Origin: Epilithonimonas lactis
GTDB taxonomy: Bacteria; Bacteroidota; Bacteroidia; Flavobacteriales; Weeksellaceae
Reading direction: 5' to 3'
DNA: 64,000 nucleotides
Assembly: GCF_900110605.1 (NCBI RefSeq)
Contig: NZ_FOFI01000002.1
Span: forward strand, 1-64,000
In this document: one piece after another, positions 36,462 through 44,249 of the stretch
Layout: each line of letters starts with the position of its first letter
Numbering within the stretch: the stretch's first letter is position 1
Program-made: the position numbers and the translations under genes
The notes under the pieces: generated by a model
What the model was told of the DNA's origin: nothing
The model's input: only the letters and a program-made list of their open reading frames with translations
Databases searched by the model: none

Positions 36462-36492
36462 TCTCGCAGATTGGGCGGATTAGGCAGATTTA
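36462..36492 (+). repeat. Dispersed repeat family C, copy 1
   Basis: TCTCGCAGATTGGGCGGATT followed by AGGCAGATTTA. Related copies lie at 54996 and 57989. Confidence 0.65.
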
Positions 36493-36573
36493 ATAACATT
36501 ATTGTTAATCAGAGGAAACCTATCGAAGTGACAAAAGTTGTTTTGATTCGGGAACGTTTGAACCTTGCGAAGC

Positions 36574-36658
36574 GCGCCCCGGCTTGAGCGGAAATCCTTT
36601 TTTGTGGCTGGAATTAGCGATGGCAAAAAGATTGGGAGCGGAAGACGGATAAAGGCGC
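36574..36658 (-). repeat. Dispersed palindromic element, copy with GCGCC/GGCGC outer stem
   Basis: On the minus strand, outer GCGCC and GGCGC arms (36574-36578 and 36654-36658) enclose TTATCCGTCTTCCGCTCCCA, a variable arm, and GGATTTCCGCTCAAGCCGGG. It carries a T/A-run inner stem. From 36659 to 36799 there is no repeat or gene that I can support. Confidence 0.7.
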
Positions 36659-36799
36659 CCAAATAATTTGTTTTGATGACTACAAGCTTTCTTTCTTGAT
36701 TCCTTTTATTTTTCTGTTGTTTCTCCGCGATTTTCCTTGGCTTGATATTTTCATAGAACGGAATATCTAATTAAATAATCTGAAAAAATCTACATTCTT

Positions 36800-38269
36800 A
36801 TGAACGGAACGATGATACAGTTTTTCCATTGGTACACCGATGGCGACTCATTCCTTTGGAAACACACAAAAGACCAAGCAACATATTTGTCGGACCTTGG
36901 GATTACTTCGGCTTGGCTTCCGCCGGCTTATAAAAGTACGAACGCAGGTTTCTCTGTTGGGTACGACCCTTACGATTTGTTCGACTTGGGGGAATTTGAC
37001 CAGAAAGGTGGCGTTGCTACGAAATATGGAACGAAGGAACAATATCTGGAAGCCGTGAAAGCGCTCAAAGAAAATAAAATCCAAGTGATTGCCGATGTGG
37101 TTTTGAATCACAAAGCTGGTGGTGACGAACTGGAGAAATTCCGTGTGGTGAAAGTGGACGAAAATGACCGCGACAAGGTTATTTCTGATGTGATGGAAAT
37201 CGAATCTTACACCAAATTTACGTTTCCAGGAAGAGGTGACAAATATTCTAATTTCAAATGGGATTTCACTTGTTTCTCTGGCGTGGATTATGCTGAAGGC
37301 TTGGACCAGGCGATTTTTCAAATCTTCAACGACCACGGTGAAGGCTGGGACGAGATTGTGGATACGGAAAAAGGAAATTACGATTACCTGATGTACAATG
37401 ACATCGAGCATCGCAGTCCGTTTGTGCGCGAAGAACTGAACCATTGGGGAAAATGGTTTCACGATGAGACTGGATTTGATGGCGTGAGATTGGACGCTGT
37501 GAAGCATATTTCGCCTGGATTTTACAGAGAATGGCTCACGCTTTTGCGCTCCAACACGGGAAAAGACATCTTTGCCGTTGGTGAATATTGGGCGCCGGGA
37601 TTGTTGCCACATTTGGAAGCGTACATCGATTCTACGGAAGGTTGTATGAGTCTTTTCGACTCGTCGCTTCAACATAATTTCCATACCGCTTCGAAAACGC
37701 CAGATTATGATTTGAGAAAGATATTCAGCAAAACTTTGGTGGGTTCTCATCCGGACAAATCCGTTACTGTGGTGGACAATCACGATACGCAACCGCTTCA
37801 GGCTTTGGAAGCGCCGGTGGAGACTTGGTTCAAACCGTTAGCTTATGCTTTGATTTTGTTGAGGAAAGATGGTTATCCTTGTGTTTTCTATCCAGACCTT
37901 TATGGCGCGAGCTACAAGGACAACGGGAGTGATGGGAACGAATATGAAATCCATCTCGAGAAAGTGGATGCGATAGAAGAACTCATCAGAGCGAGAAGAG
38001 ATTTTGCCTATGGCGAACAGAGAGATTATTTTGAAGATGCAAATTGCCTAGGCTGGATTCGTGAAGGTGATGATGAACATTCTGGTTGTGCCGTGGTTCT
38101 GAGCAACAAAGAGGCGTACCACAAACCAATGGAAATAGGGAAACGATACGCTGGGCAAACTTTCTATGATTACACCGGACATTTGGAAGATAAAATCACG
38201 ATTGACGAAAATGGCTGGGCAGATTTTCCTTGTCCTGCGGGGAATGTGAGTGTTTGGGTGGCGGAATAG
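36800..38269 (+). CDS. Cytoplasmic liquefying-type alpha-amylase (GH13)
   Basis: The 489-residue protein has no signal peptide and begins MNGTMIQFFHWYTDGDSFLW. GH13 catalytic residues are D232 in GVRLDAVKH, E262 in GEYWAPG and D329 in DNHDTQP. Those numbers are one higher than in B. licheniformis alpha-amylase (D231, E261, D328), which fits the GH13_5 liquefying group; IADVVLNHKAGGDE is the first conserved region. It cleaves internal alpha-1,4 bonds in starch, glycogen or maltodextrin inside the cell. A secreted amylase gene lies 2.3 kb downstream. Confidence 0.93.
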   Translation: MNGTMIQFFHWYTDGDSFLWKHTKDQATYLSDLGITSAWLPPAYKSTNAGFSVGYDPYDLFDLGEFDQKGGVATKYGTKEQYLEAVKALKENKIQVIADVVLNHKAGGDELEKFRVVKVDENDRDKVISDVMEIESYTKFTFPGRGDKYSNFKWDFTCFSGVDYAEGLDQAIFQIFNDHGEGWDEIVDTEKGNYDYLMYNDIEHRSPFVREELNHWGKWFHDETGFDGVRLDAVKHISPGFYREWLTLLRSNTGKDIFAVGEYWAPGLLPHLEAYIDSTEGCMSLFDSSLQHNFHTASKTPDYDLRKIFSKTLVGSHPDKSVTVVDNHDTQPLQALEAPVETWFKPLAYALILLRKDGYPCVFYPDLYGASYKDNGSDGNEYEIHLEKVDAIEELIRARRDFAYGEQRDYFEDANCLGWIREGDDEHSGCAVVLSNKEAYHKPMEIGKRYAGQTFYDYTGHLEDKITIDENGWADFPCPAGNVSVWVAE

Positions 38270-38286
38270 ATTACTGAAATTAATAT

Positions 38287-38294
38287 TATATTTG
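38287..38294 (+). promoter_or_regulatory. Promoter -7 element before the VOC gene
   Basis: TATATTTG matches TAnnTTTG, 21 bases before the ATG at 38315. No -33 TTG at the usual distance. Confidence 0.4.
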
Positions 38295-38314
38295 ATTTAT
38301 AATTAATTATCCCA

Positions 38315-38713
38315 ATGGAAAACTCAAATAAACCTCCAAAAGTAACTGGAATCGGTGGTATTTTCTTTTTGTCCGATGACCCAAAGGAAACCCGAGATTG
38401 GTACTCGAAAAACCTTGGTCTGGATATGACCGAATGGGGCTCAACCTTCGAATCCAGAAACGTCAATGACCCAGACGAAGTGAATCAATTACAATGGAGT
38501 CCGTTCAAAAAAGGGAGCAGTTATTTTGAGCCTTCCAAAAAGGAATTCATGGTCAATTATCGCGTTCAGAATATCGAAGAATTGGTGAAAAATCTAAGAG
38601 AAAATGGCGTCACTATCCTTGATGAAATCGAGGAGTCTGATCATGGGAAATTTGTTCATATCCTGGATTCTGATGGAAATAAGTTGGAGCTTTGGGAACC
38701 GACTGATAATTAA
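38315..38713 (+). CDS. VOC (glyoxalase/bleomycin resistance-like) family protein
   Basis: 132 residues of two beta-alpha-beta-beta-beta units: GIGGIFFLSDDPKETRDWYSKNLGL at the start and GKFVHILDSDGNKLELWEP at the end. The terminal glutamate (LELWEP) is a usual metal ligand. The substrate cannot be told; the family includes glyoxalases, dioxygenases and antibiotic-binding proteins. A terminator follows, shared with deoC. Confidence 0.9.
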   Translation: MENSNKPPKVTGIGGIFFLSDDPKETRDWYSKNLGLDMTEWGSTFESRNVNDPDEVNQLQWSPFKKGSSYFEPSKKEFMVNYRVQNIEELVKNLRENGVTILDEIEESDHGKFVHILDSDGNKLELWEPTDN

Positions 38714-38736
38714 GACATTCTTAGCAAACACAATAA

Positions 38737-38776
38737 AAAAAACCTCTCGGAAATTATTTCTGAGAGGTTTATATTT
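38737..38776. terminator. Bidirectional terminator between VOC gene and deoC
   Basis: AAAACCTCTC and GAGAGGTTT arms with an AT-rich loop, between convergent genes. Confidence 0.75.
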
Positions 38777-38794
38777 TTTATAATAAGAATTGAA

Positions 38795-39538
38795 TTAATA
38801 TCCTCCTTCGCTTGAGCCTTCGCCAAGAAGTGCTTTTGCAGCAGAAGTTCCGATTCTTTGGATTCCTAAATTTATCATTTTTTCTGCATCTTCAGGCGTT
38901 TTCACACCGCCTGCCGCTTTCACGGGAAGTTTGCCGGCGTTGTCCAACATGATTTTTACACCTTCAAAAGTCGCTCCGTTTGGTTTTCCGCCTTCGGTCA
39001 CATAAAAACCGGTTGAAGATTTGACGAAGATCTTTGAAAAGTCTTTCTCTTCAAAGTTTTCTTGTGCCCAATTCCAGATGCTTGCTGTCAGATCCGCAAT
39101 TTGAGAATCCGTAAGTGCAGCGATCTCGATGATCCATTTTACAGTTTTGTCGAAGTGCAAACCCAATTTTGTTCCTTCCACAAATTCTTTTTTCACCAAG
39201 TCTAGATCTCCAGCTTTGAAAGCTTCATAATTGATGACATAATCCAACTCGTCCACGCCATCCAAAACAGCCTGATTTGCTTCTGCCAATTTTTCTTCCA
39301 CAGAATAAGTGCCTTCATGGAAACCGATGACCGTTCCTACCAAAACTTCGGAATTCTGAGCTTTGAGATAGTCTTTAATTAATTTGACATAATTTGGACG
39401 TATCATGACTTCTTTGAAATTATGAGCAATGGCCTCATCTGTCAGTTCTCTTACCTTCTCGAAGGTTTGTTCTTCTGTAAGTCCAGATTGAGCTGGCGTT
39501 TTAAGATATGTCGAGTCTAAATATTGATTGATTTCCAT
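38795..39538 (-). CDS. deoC: Deoxyribose-phosphate aldolase
   Basis: The 247-residue protein has the TIM-barrel aldolase motifs: EVLVGTVIGFHEG, DELDYVINYEAFKAG, the Schiff-base lysine in KIFVKSSTGF, and VKAAGGVKTPEDAEKMI. It cleaves deoxyribose-5-phosphate to glyceraldehyde-3-phosphate and acetaldehyde in nucleoside catabolism. The nucleoside phosphorylase gene at 33636 could supply its pathway. An Lrp-type regulator lies just upstream on the same strand, but a terminator intervenes. Confidence 0.95.
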   Translation of the reverse strand: MEINQYLDSTYLKTPAQSGLTEEQTFEKVRELTDEAIAHNFKEVMIRPNYVKLIKDYLKAQNSEVLVGTVIGFHEGTYSVEEKLAEANQAVLDGVDELDYVINYEAFKAGDLDLVKKEFVEGTKLGLHFDKTVKWIIEIAALTDSQIADLTASIWNWAQENFEEKDFSKIFVKSSTGFYVTEGGKPNGATFEGVKIMLDNAGKLPVKAAGGVKTPEDAEKMINLGIQRIGTSAAKALLGEGSSEGGY

Positions 39539-39586
39539 AATCAGATTTTTATTTTTAAAGCCTTACAACGGCCAATTCTATTTGTA

Positions 39587-39594
39587 CAAAAATA
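39587..39594 (-). promoter_or_regulatory. deoC promoter -7 element
   Basis: Minus-strand TATTTTTG, 48 bases before the deoC ATG and directly after the hairpin at 39598. Confidence 0.4.
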
Positions 39595-39597
39595 AAA

Positions 39598-39628
39598 AAA
39601 GGATACAAATAACTTGCATCCTTTTATT
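39598..39628 (-). terminator. Terminator after the Lrp/AsnC gene
   Basis: AAAGGATACAA and TTGCATCCTTT arms (one wobble position), with a T run on the minus strand. Confidence 0.65.
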
Positions 39629-39645
39629 TATAATATCAATTTTCT

Positions 39646-40116
39646 TTAGACTTTCAACTGTCTGCTGATGCTTTGTTCAAGAGAAAGAATCGTCTCCGTT
39701 CTAGTCACGCCTTTCAGTTTTTGGATCTTATTAAGGATCTCCATCAAGTGGTCATTGTCCTTACAAAGAACCTTTAGGAATATTGTGTAGTTTCCTGTTG
39801 TGTAATGTGCCTCTACCACTTCATTTACCAAATTCAGATTCTTGATCGCGTCCTGATAGTGACTTGGCTGATCCAAGAAAACACCAATGTACGAAACCAC
39901 TTTGTAGCCGATCTTTCGTGGGTTAAGAAAAGAAATCGAATTCTCGATAACGCCAGCTTGCTCCAGCTTTTTTATTCTTTGGTGAACAGCGGTCGTAGAA
40001 ATACCAACATGTTTGGATATGTGTGCAAGAGAAGTTTTTGCATTATCCATCAACATATAGACAATCTCCTTATCAACTCCGTCTAAATGATAACCAGATT
40101 CAGGTGCACTTTTCAT
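39646..40116 (-). CDS. Lrp/AsnC family transcriptional regulator
   Basis: 156 residues: an N-terminal winged helix-turn-helix (VDKEIVYMLMDNAKTSLAHISKHVGISTTAVHQRIKKLEQAGVI compressed within residues 9-56) and a C-terminal RAM/ligand domain with AHYTTGNYTIFLKVLCKD and TETILSLEQSI. These octameric proteins sense amino acids and control their own and neighbouring genes. The target is unknown; the 414-base AT-rich spacer to the secreted amylase gene upstream could hold its sites. Confidence 0.93.
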   Translation of the reverse strand: MKSAPESGYHLDGVDKEIVYMLMDNAKTSLAHISKHVGISTTAVHQRIKKLEQAGVIENSISFLNPRKIGYKVVSYIGVFLDQPSHYQDAIKNLNLVNEVVEAHYTTGNYTIFLKVLCKDNDHLMEILNKIQKLKGVTRTETILSLEQSISRQLKV

Positions 40117-40530
40117 AATTTACTATGGATTTTTTTGATTTTTAAATATAGAACAAAATATTTTAAACGAACGAATAATTTTAACCCATTTTTGAAACAA
40201 CAATTTGTTGTCAAACTTAATATTTAGTTAAAATAAATGTTTATTGTTTTTTATTTGATGGTAAAATTATAGAAAATAATATGAAATATAAAAATAAACC
40301 ATGTTATTTTTTTCAAATATCAATAAAAATCATATAAACCAAATTTTACCCAAATGTGTATTTAATGTTAATATTTAGTTAAACCAATATTTAAATTAAG
40401 TGAATACAATTTCTAAATTAAAAATATAAAAACCTTATTTTCAATTAATTAAAATAAAAAATCACATCAAAATAAAAAATAATTTTGAATACTGAAAAAA
40501 TGATATATTTAAAACCTCATATATAGACCA
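40117..40530. other. Very AT-rich 414-base intergenic region
   Basis: This divergent spacer between the Lrp/AsnC gene and the secreted amylase gene is dominated by A and T runs. It contains TTAATATTTAGTTAAA twice (at about 40218 and 40369, the second as GTTAATATTTAGTTAAACC), which could be regulator sites. No gene is seen. A clear TAnnTTTG element before the amylase was not found, the nearest being TATATTTA near 40503. Confidence 0.5.
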
Positions 40531-43344
40531 ATGAAAAAATTTTACAACCTGATTGCAGTTTTTATTGCAATCATTAGCTATGCGCAGACGCAGACGGTCA
40601 CCTACTCGATCAGTCCCTCTGCCTTCAACGAGGATGAATCCATTACCATCACTGTGAATGGAAGTAGCATCAACGAATCTACCTGGGGCGTTACCAACAA
40701 CGCTTTGTACTTGTGGGCATGGTCCTACGACAGCAATGATGCGAACAGTATGGATTGCCCTACCAATGGAACCTGGGGAGCTTCCAGTGAAACCAACAAG
40801 TTGACTTACAATTCTGGTAACGATACTTACACGATGACCTTCGTGCCTAAGACGTTCTACAACAGAACAGGATTGGGAAGAATCGGTTTCCTCTTGAAAA
40901 CCAAAACTGGAAACGGGCAGTCTCAAGACATTTACTCTGAAGTTGGTAAATTTCAGTTTGTAAATACAACGCCAAGAAATGGCTCTGTGAACTTCACAGC
41001 TTCAGGAAACAACTATCCTATTTCCTACAGCACATCTTTACCTGCAAATTACGTGGTAAAAGCAAATGGAAACACGATCTACACAGCAAACAATGTCTCT
41101 TCTATCTTCACAGCGTACAACATTACGACTGACAATCAGATCGAAGTGACTGCTACAAGTACGGCAGACGGATCCGTACAAACTTCAAAGTTTAGCATTT
41201 CACCAACGCCTAGTACCCAGAGCGCAGCCATTCCATCTTACATGAGACAAGGGATTTCCTATGACCCGAATGACCCAACAAAAGTTGGATTGGCACTTTA
41301 TGCGCCTTTCAAAAGTTATGTTCATGTCATTGGAAGCTTCAACAACTGGCAGATCTCTTCTAATTATATCATGAAGAGAGATACGAACAATACCAATCTT
41401 TTCTGGTTAGAGATCTCTGGCCTTACGCCTCAGCAGGTTTACACTTTCCAGTACAGAACAAGTGATGGCGTGAAAGTAGCAGATCCTTATTCCACTTTGG
41501 TACTTTCTCCGGATGATGACCCATTCATCAGTGCTAGCACCTATCCAGGATTGCCAGCTTATCCAGCCGGACAGCAATATGATGTTTCAGTGATCCAAAC
41601 GGCTAAACCTGCCTATAACTGGACGGTGACCAATTTCCAAAAACCTGCAAAGCAAAACCTTATCGTTTATGAAGCGCTTGTAAGAGATTTTACAGAAGGA
41701 AAAAACTGGCAGGCGATGATTGACAAGATCCCGTACATCAAAGGACTGAACGTAAACGCGATTGAACTAATGCCTGTAATGGAATTTGATGGAAACAACT
41801 CTTGGGGTTACAATCCTGGCTTCCACCTGGCTTTGGACAAAGCTTACGGAACGCCGGAAAAATTCAAAGAATTCATTGATAAATGTCACCAAAATGGAAT
41901 TGCCGTGATCTTGGATGTGGCGTTGAATCACGCGACTGGAAGATCACCATTAGAAAGATTGTGGTCCACCAGTACAGACGGAGGTTATGGCGGCGTGGCT
42001 TCCAACAATCCATACTTCAACCTGTTACCGACGCACGCTTACAACGTTTTCTATGATTTCAACCATTCAAAAGCTGACACCAGATATTACGTGAACAGAG
42101 TTTTGGAACAATGGATCAAAGAATACAAAGTGGATGGATTCCGTTGGGACCTTACCAAAGGATTTACACAAAACTGTACAGCTTCAGATGAAGGTTGTAC
42201 TGGTTCTTATCAGCAGGACAGAGTGGATGTTTTGAAACTATACTCGGACTATCAATGGTCTTACGACCCTACTTCTTACATCATCTTCGAACATTTGGGT
42301 TCAGATCAGGAAGAGCAACAATGGGCAAACTACAAAGTTGGCGAAGGTAAAGGTGTGATGATGTGGGACAATTTGATTGGTCCTTACGGTCAAAACACAA
42401 TGGGTTACGATGCCAACAGCAACTTCAGCAGAGTTGATTTCGAAAACCACGGTTTCAGCGAAAGAAGAAATGTAACTTACGGTGAAAGCCACGATGAAGA
42501 AAGATTGATGTTCAGAAACCTGAACTACGGAAATGGCCCCGTAAAAACTCTGGCAACAGCATTAGAAAGACAAAAAGCTTTCGGTGCCGTTTTTTTGACC
42601 GTTCCTGGTCCTAAAATGATTTGGCAGTTTGGAGAACTTGGATATGAATTCAGTATCAACAGATGTGAAAATGGAACCATCAGCAACGATTGTAGACTTT
42701 CTCCAAAACCAGTAGCTTTCACATTAGGCTATGATACAGATGTGGCTAGAAAATCAATCTACGATGTATGGTCAAAAATCTTGCAAATCAGATTGTCAAG
42801 CCCAGTTTTTGACACGACCACTTTCACTGTAGAGTCTGGGAATCTTTTGCCTAAGATATACATTTGGAAAGATGCATTGCCTGCAAACAGTTTGAAGAAT
42901 GTCATCGTAGTGGCCAACTTTACCACAACAGCACAAACTGTAACACCTAACTTCCCGTACGCCGCTACTTGGTACAATTTGATGGACAACACTTCAATGT
43001 CTGCAAGTGCTGCTACGACTGTCGTTCTTCAGCCAGGAGAATTCAGGATCTATGGTAACCAAACCGTTTTGGCGACTGACGATGCGAAGATCGACACCAA
43101 CAAGACATCGCTTCAAATCGTACAGAATCCAGCGACAGAAGGCGTTTTGAAAATCAGATACAACAAGGCGAAAAACGGACAGATCAACGTGTACGACATC
43201 AATGGAAAACTAGTTAAATCATTCGGATTGAAATCTGCAAAAGGAGACGAAACATTCTCTGTAAACGGATTGACTTCCGGCGTTTACATGGTTCAGTTGA
43301 AATCAGACGAAGGTTTGGCAGTTTCAAAATTGATTGTGAAATAA
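40531..43344 (+). CDS. Secreted GH13 alpha-amylase family protein with T9SS type A signal
   Basis: 937 residues: signal peptide ending ISYAQ, N-terminal beta domains (about 20-240), a CBM48-like E-set module (YAPFKSYVHVIGSFNNWQI near 250-270), a GH13 barrel with nucleophile D540 in GFRWDLTKG, acid E587 in IIFEHLG and D655 in GESHDEE, a beta C-domain, and a T9SS type A tail (LQIVQNPATEGVLKI, GQINVYDINGKLV, SKLIVK). It should be exported by SprA and act on extracellular starch or glycogen. The fine specificity (amylase or branched glucan) cannot be fixed by eye. Confidence 0.92.
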   Translation: MKKFYNLIAVFIAIISYAQTQTVTYSISPSAFNEDESITITVNGSSINESTWGVTNNALYLWAWSYDSNDANSMDCPTNGTWGASSETNKLTYNSGNDTYTMTFVPKTFYNRTGLGRIGFLLKTKTGNGQSQDIYSEVGKFQFVNTTPRNGSVNFTASGNNYPISYSTSLPANYVVKANGNTIYTANNVSSIFTAYNITTDNQIEVTATSTADGSVQTSKFSISPTPSTQSAAIPSYMRQGISYDPNDPTKVGLALYAPFKSYVHVIGSFNNWQISSNYIMKRDTNNTNLFWLEISGLTPQQVYTFQYRTSDGVKVADPYSTLVLSPDDDPFISASTYPGLPAYPAGQQYDVSVIQTAKPAYNWTVTNFQKPAKQNLIVYEALVRDFTEGKNWQAMIDKIPYIKGLNVNAIELMPVMEFDGNNSWGYNPGFHLALDKAYGTPEKFKEFIDKCHQNGIAVILDVALNHATGRSPLERLWSTSTDGGYGGVASNNPYFNLLPTHAYNVFYDFNHSKADTRYYVNRVLEQWIKEYKVDGFRWDLTKGFTQNCTASDEGCTGSYQQDRVDVLKLYSDYQWSYDPTSYIIFEHLGSDQEEQQWANYKVGEGKGVMMWDNLIGPYGQNTMGYDANSNFSRVDFENHGFSERRNVTYGESHDEERLMFRNLNYGNGPVKTLATALERQKAFGAVFLTVPGPKMIWQFGELGYEFSINRCENGTISNDCRLSPKPVAFTLGYDTDVARKSIYDVWSKILQIRLSSPVFDTTTFTVESGNLLPKIYIWKDALPANSLKNVIVVANFTTTAQTVTPNFPYAATWYNLMDNTSMSASAATTVVLQPGEFRIYGNQTVLATDDAKIDTNKTSLQIVQNPATEGVLKIRYNKAKNGQINVYDINGKLVKSFGLKSAKGDETFSVNGLTSGVYMVQLKSDEGLAVSKLIVK

Positions 43345-43368
43345 GTCAAAACAATTTTTAACAATCCA

Positions 43369-43402
43369 AAATCGCCCCGATAATTTCGGGGCGATTTTTT
43401 TA
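43369..43402. terminator. Bidirectional terminator after the secreted amylase
   Basis: ATCGCCCCGA and TCGGGGCGAT arms with a short AT loop and a T run. Lies between convergent genes. Confidence 0.85.
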
Positions 43403-43930
43403 TTTTTCAGATAAGGTTTTCAAGTCATTCAGGCCTTCATCAAACGTACTCATCATTTGTCTGTCGAGCACCGGTTTCATCGGTTTCATAATGGTCGTAC
43501 AATCAAAATCGATATCCCAGGTCACCTTCGTATCATTGCCAGCAGGTTCCAATTTGATATTCGAAGTCGCATAATCCTCAAAAGGTTTGATGAAATGCAT
43601 CTTCGTCGTCACCAGCTGATTCGGCTCGATTCTCGTGATTTCCTGCTCGCCTTCGCCCACTTCATCATTACCTTTCCAAGCGAAAAAATCACCGACAACA
43701 CCGCTATTTCCCTTATACGTTTTCACCAGATTCTTATCCAGTTTCATCCACGGACTCCAGGAATTGATGGCGCGCATCGAGTTCACATTCTGCCAGACCT
43801 TCTCCTGCGTTGCATTTATCACAATTGATTTTTCACCGTGATAATGGCTGTCAAAAAACAAGATTGCGATAAGACAATACGCCACAAAAATGCCCAAAAT
43901 GACACCTAAGATTTTCAGAAATTTTTTCAT
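43400..43930 (-). CDS. SRPBCC family protein with N-terminal membrane helix
   Basis: 176 residues: one membrane helix (ILGVILGIFVAYCLIAILFF) followed by a START-like SRPBCC domain (SIVINATQEKVWQNVNSMRAINSWSPWM, GNDEVGEGEQEITRIEPNQL, VTWDIDFD). The fold makes a hydrophobic ligand cavity. No substrate can be proposed. It stands alone with its own terminator. Confidence 0.85.
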   Translation of the reverse strand: MKKFLKILGVILGIFVAYCLIAILFFDSHYHGEKSIVINATQEKVWQNVNSMRAINSWSPWMKLDKNLVKTYKGNSGVVGDFFAWKGNDEVGEGEQEITRIEPNQLVTTKMHFIKPFEDYATSNIKLEPAGNDTKVTWDIDFDCTTIMKPMKPVLDRQMMSTFDEGLNDLKTLSEK

Positions 43931-44010
43931 AATAAGTATAGTTTAAGTTCAAAACAAATCTAAAAATAATTTAAACACAAAAACTTTTCCTAAGACAATA
44001 TTTATTTGGG

Positions 44011-44112
44011 CGCCTTTATCCGCCTTCCGTTCCCAATCTTTTTTGCTCGACATTTCAGTTAAATTGAATTCGACGACAAGCAAAAAAGGATTTCCACTCA
44101 AGTCGGGGCGCA
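44011..44112 (+). repeat. Dispersed palindromic element, copy with GCGCC/GGCGC outer stem
   Basis: The outer stem is GCGCC (44011-44015) with GGCGC (44108-44112), and the inner stem a perfect 10 bp, CTTTTTTGCT (44039-44048) with AGCAAAAAAG (44080-44089). Between are TTATCCGCCTTCCGTTCCCA and GGATTTCCACTCAAGTCGGG. TTTTGTCATA follows, as at 35241. Confidence 0.75.
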
Positions 44113-44166
44113 ATTTTGTCATAGTTTCAACTTTAGGTACTAAATTTGTGATTTCAACAAAATTAG

Positions 44167-44193
44167 AAAAGGCTTCGAGAGCCTCAGCCTGAC
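44167..44193 (+). repeat. Dispersed 27-bp repeat, copy 2
   Basis: Identical over 27 bases to the reverse complement of 26730-26756 (core GGCTTCGAGAGCCTCAGCC). No other copy was noticed in this window. Confidence 0.8.
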
Positions 44194-44210
44194 AAGGACA
44201 AGGCTAACCA

Positions 44211-44243
44211 TCAACTATCAACTATCAACTATCAACTATCAAC
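44211..44243 (+). repeat. 7-bp tandem repeat upstream of the M3 peptidase
   Basis: TCAACTA repeated 4.7 times without error, ending six bases before the ATG at 44250. Confidence 0.9.
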
Positions 44244-44249
44244 AAAATT

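Noticed and set aside
36848-37792. Long (314-codon) antisense frame inside the cytoplasmic amylase
   Set aside because: The amylase frame has the full catalytic set and normal length; the antisense frame is a composition effect and resembles no protein.
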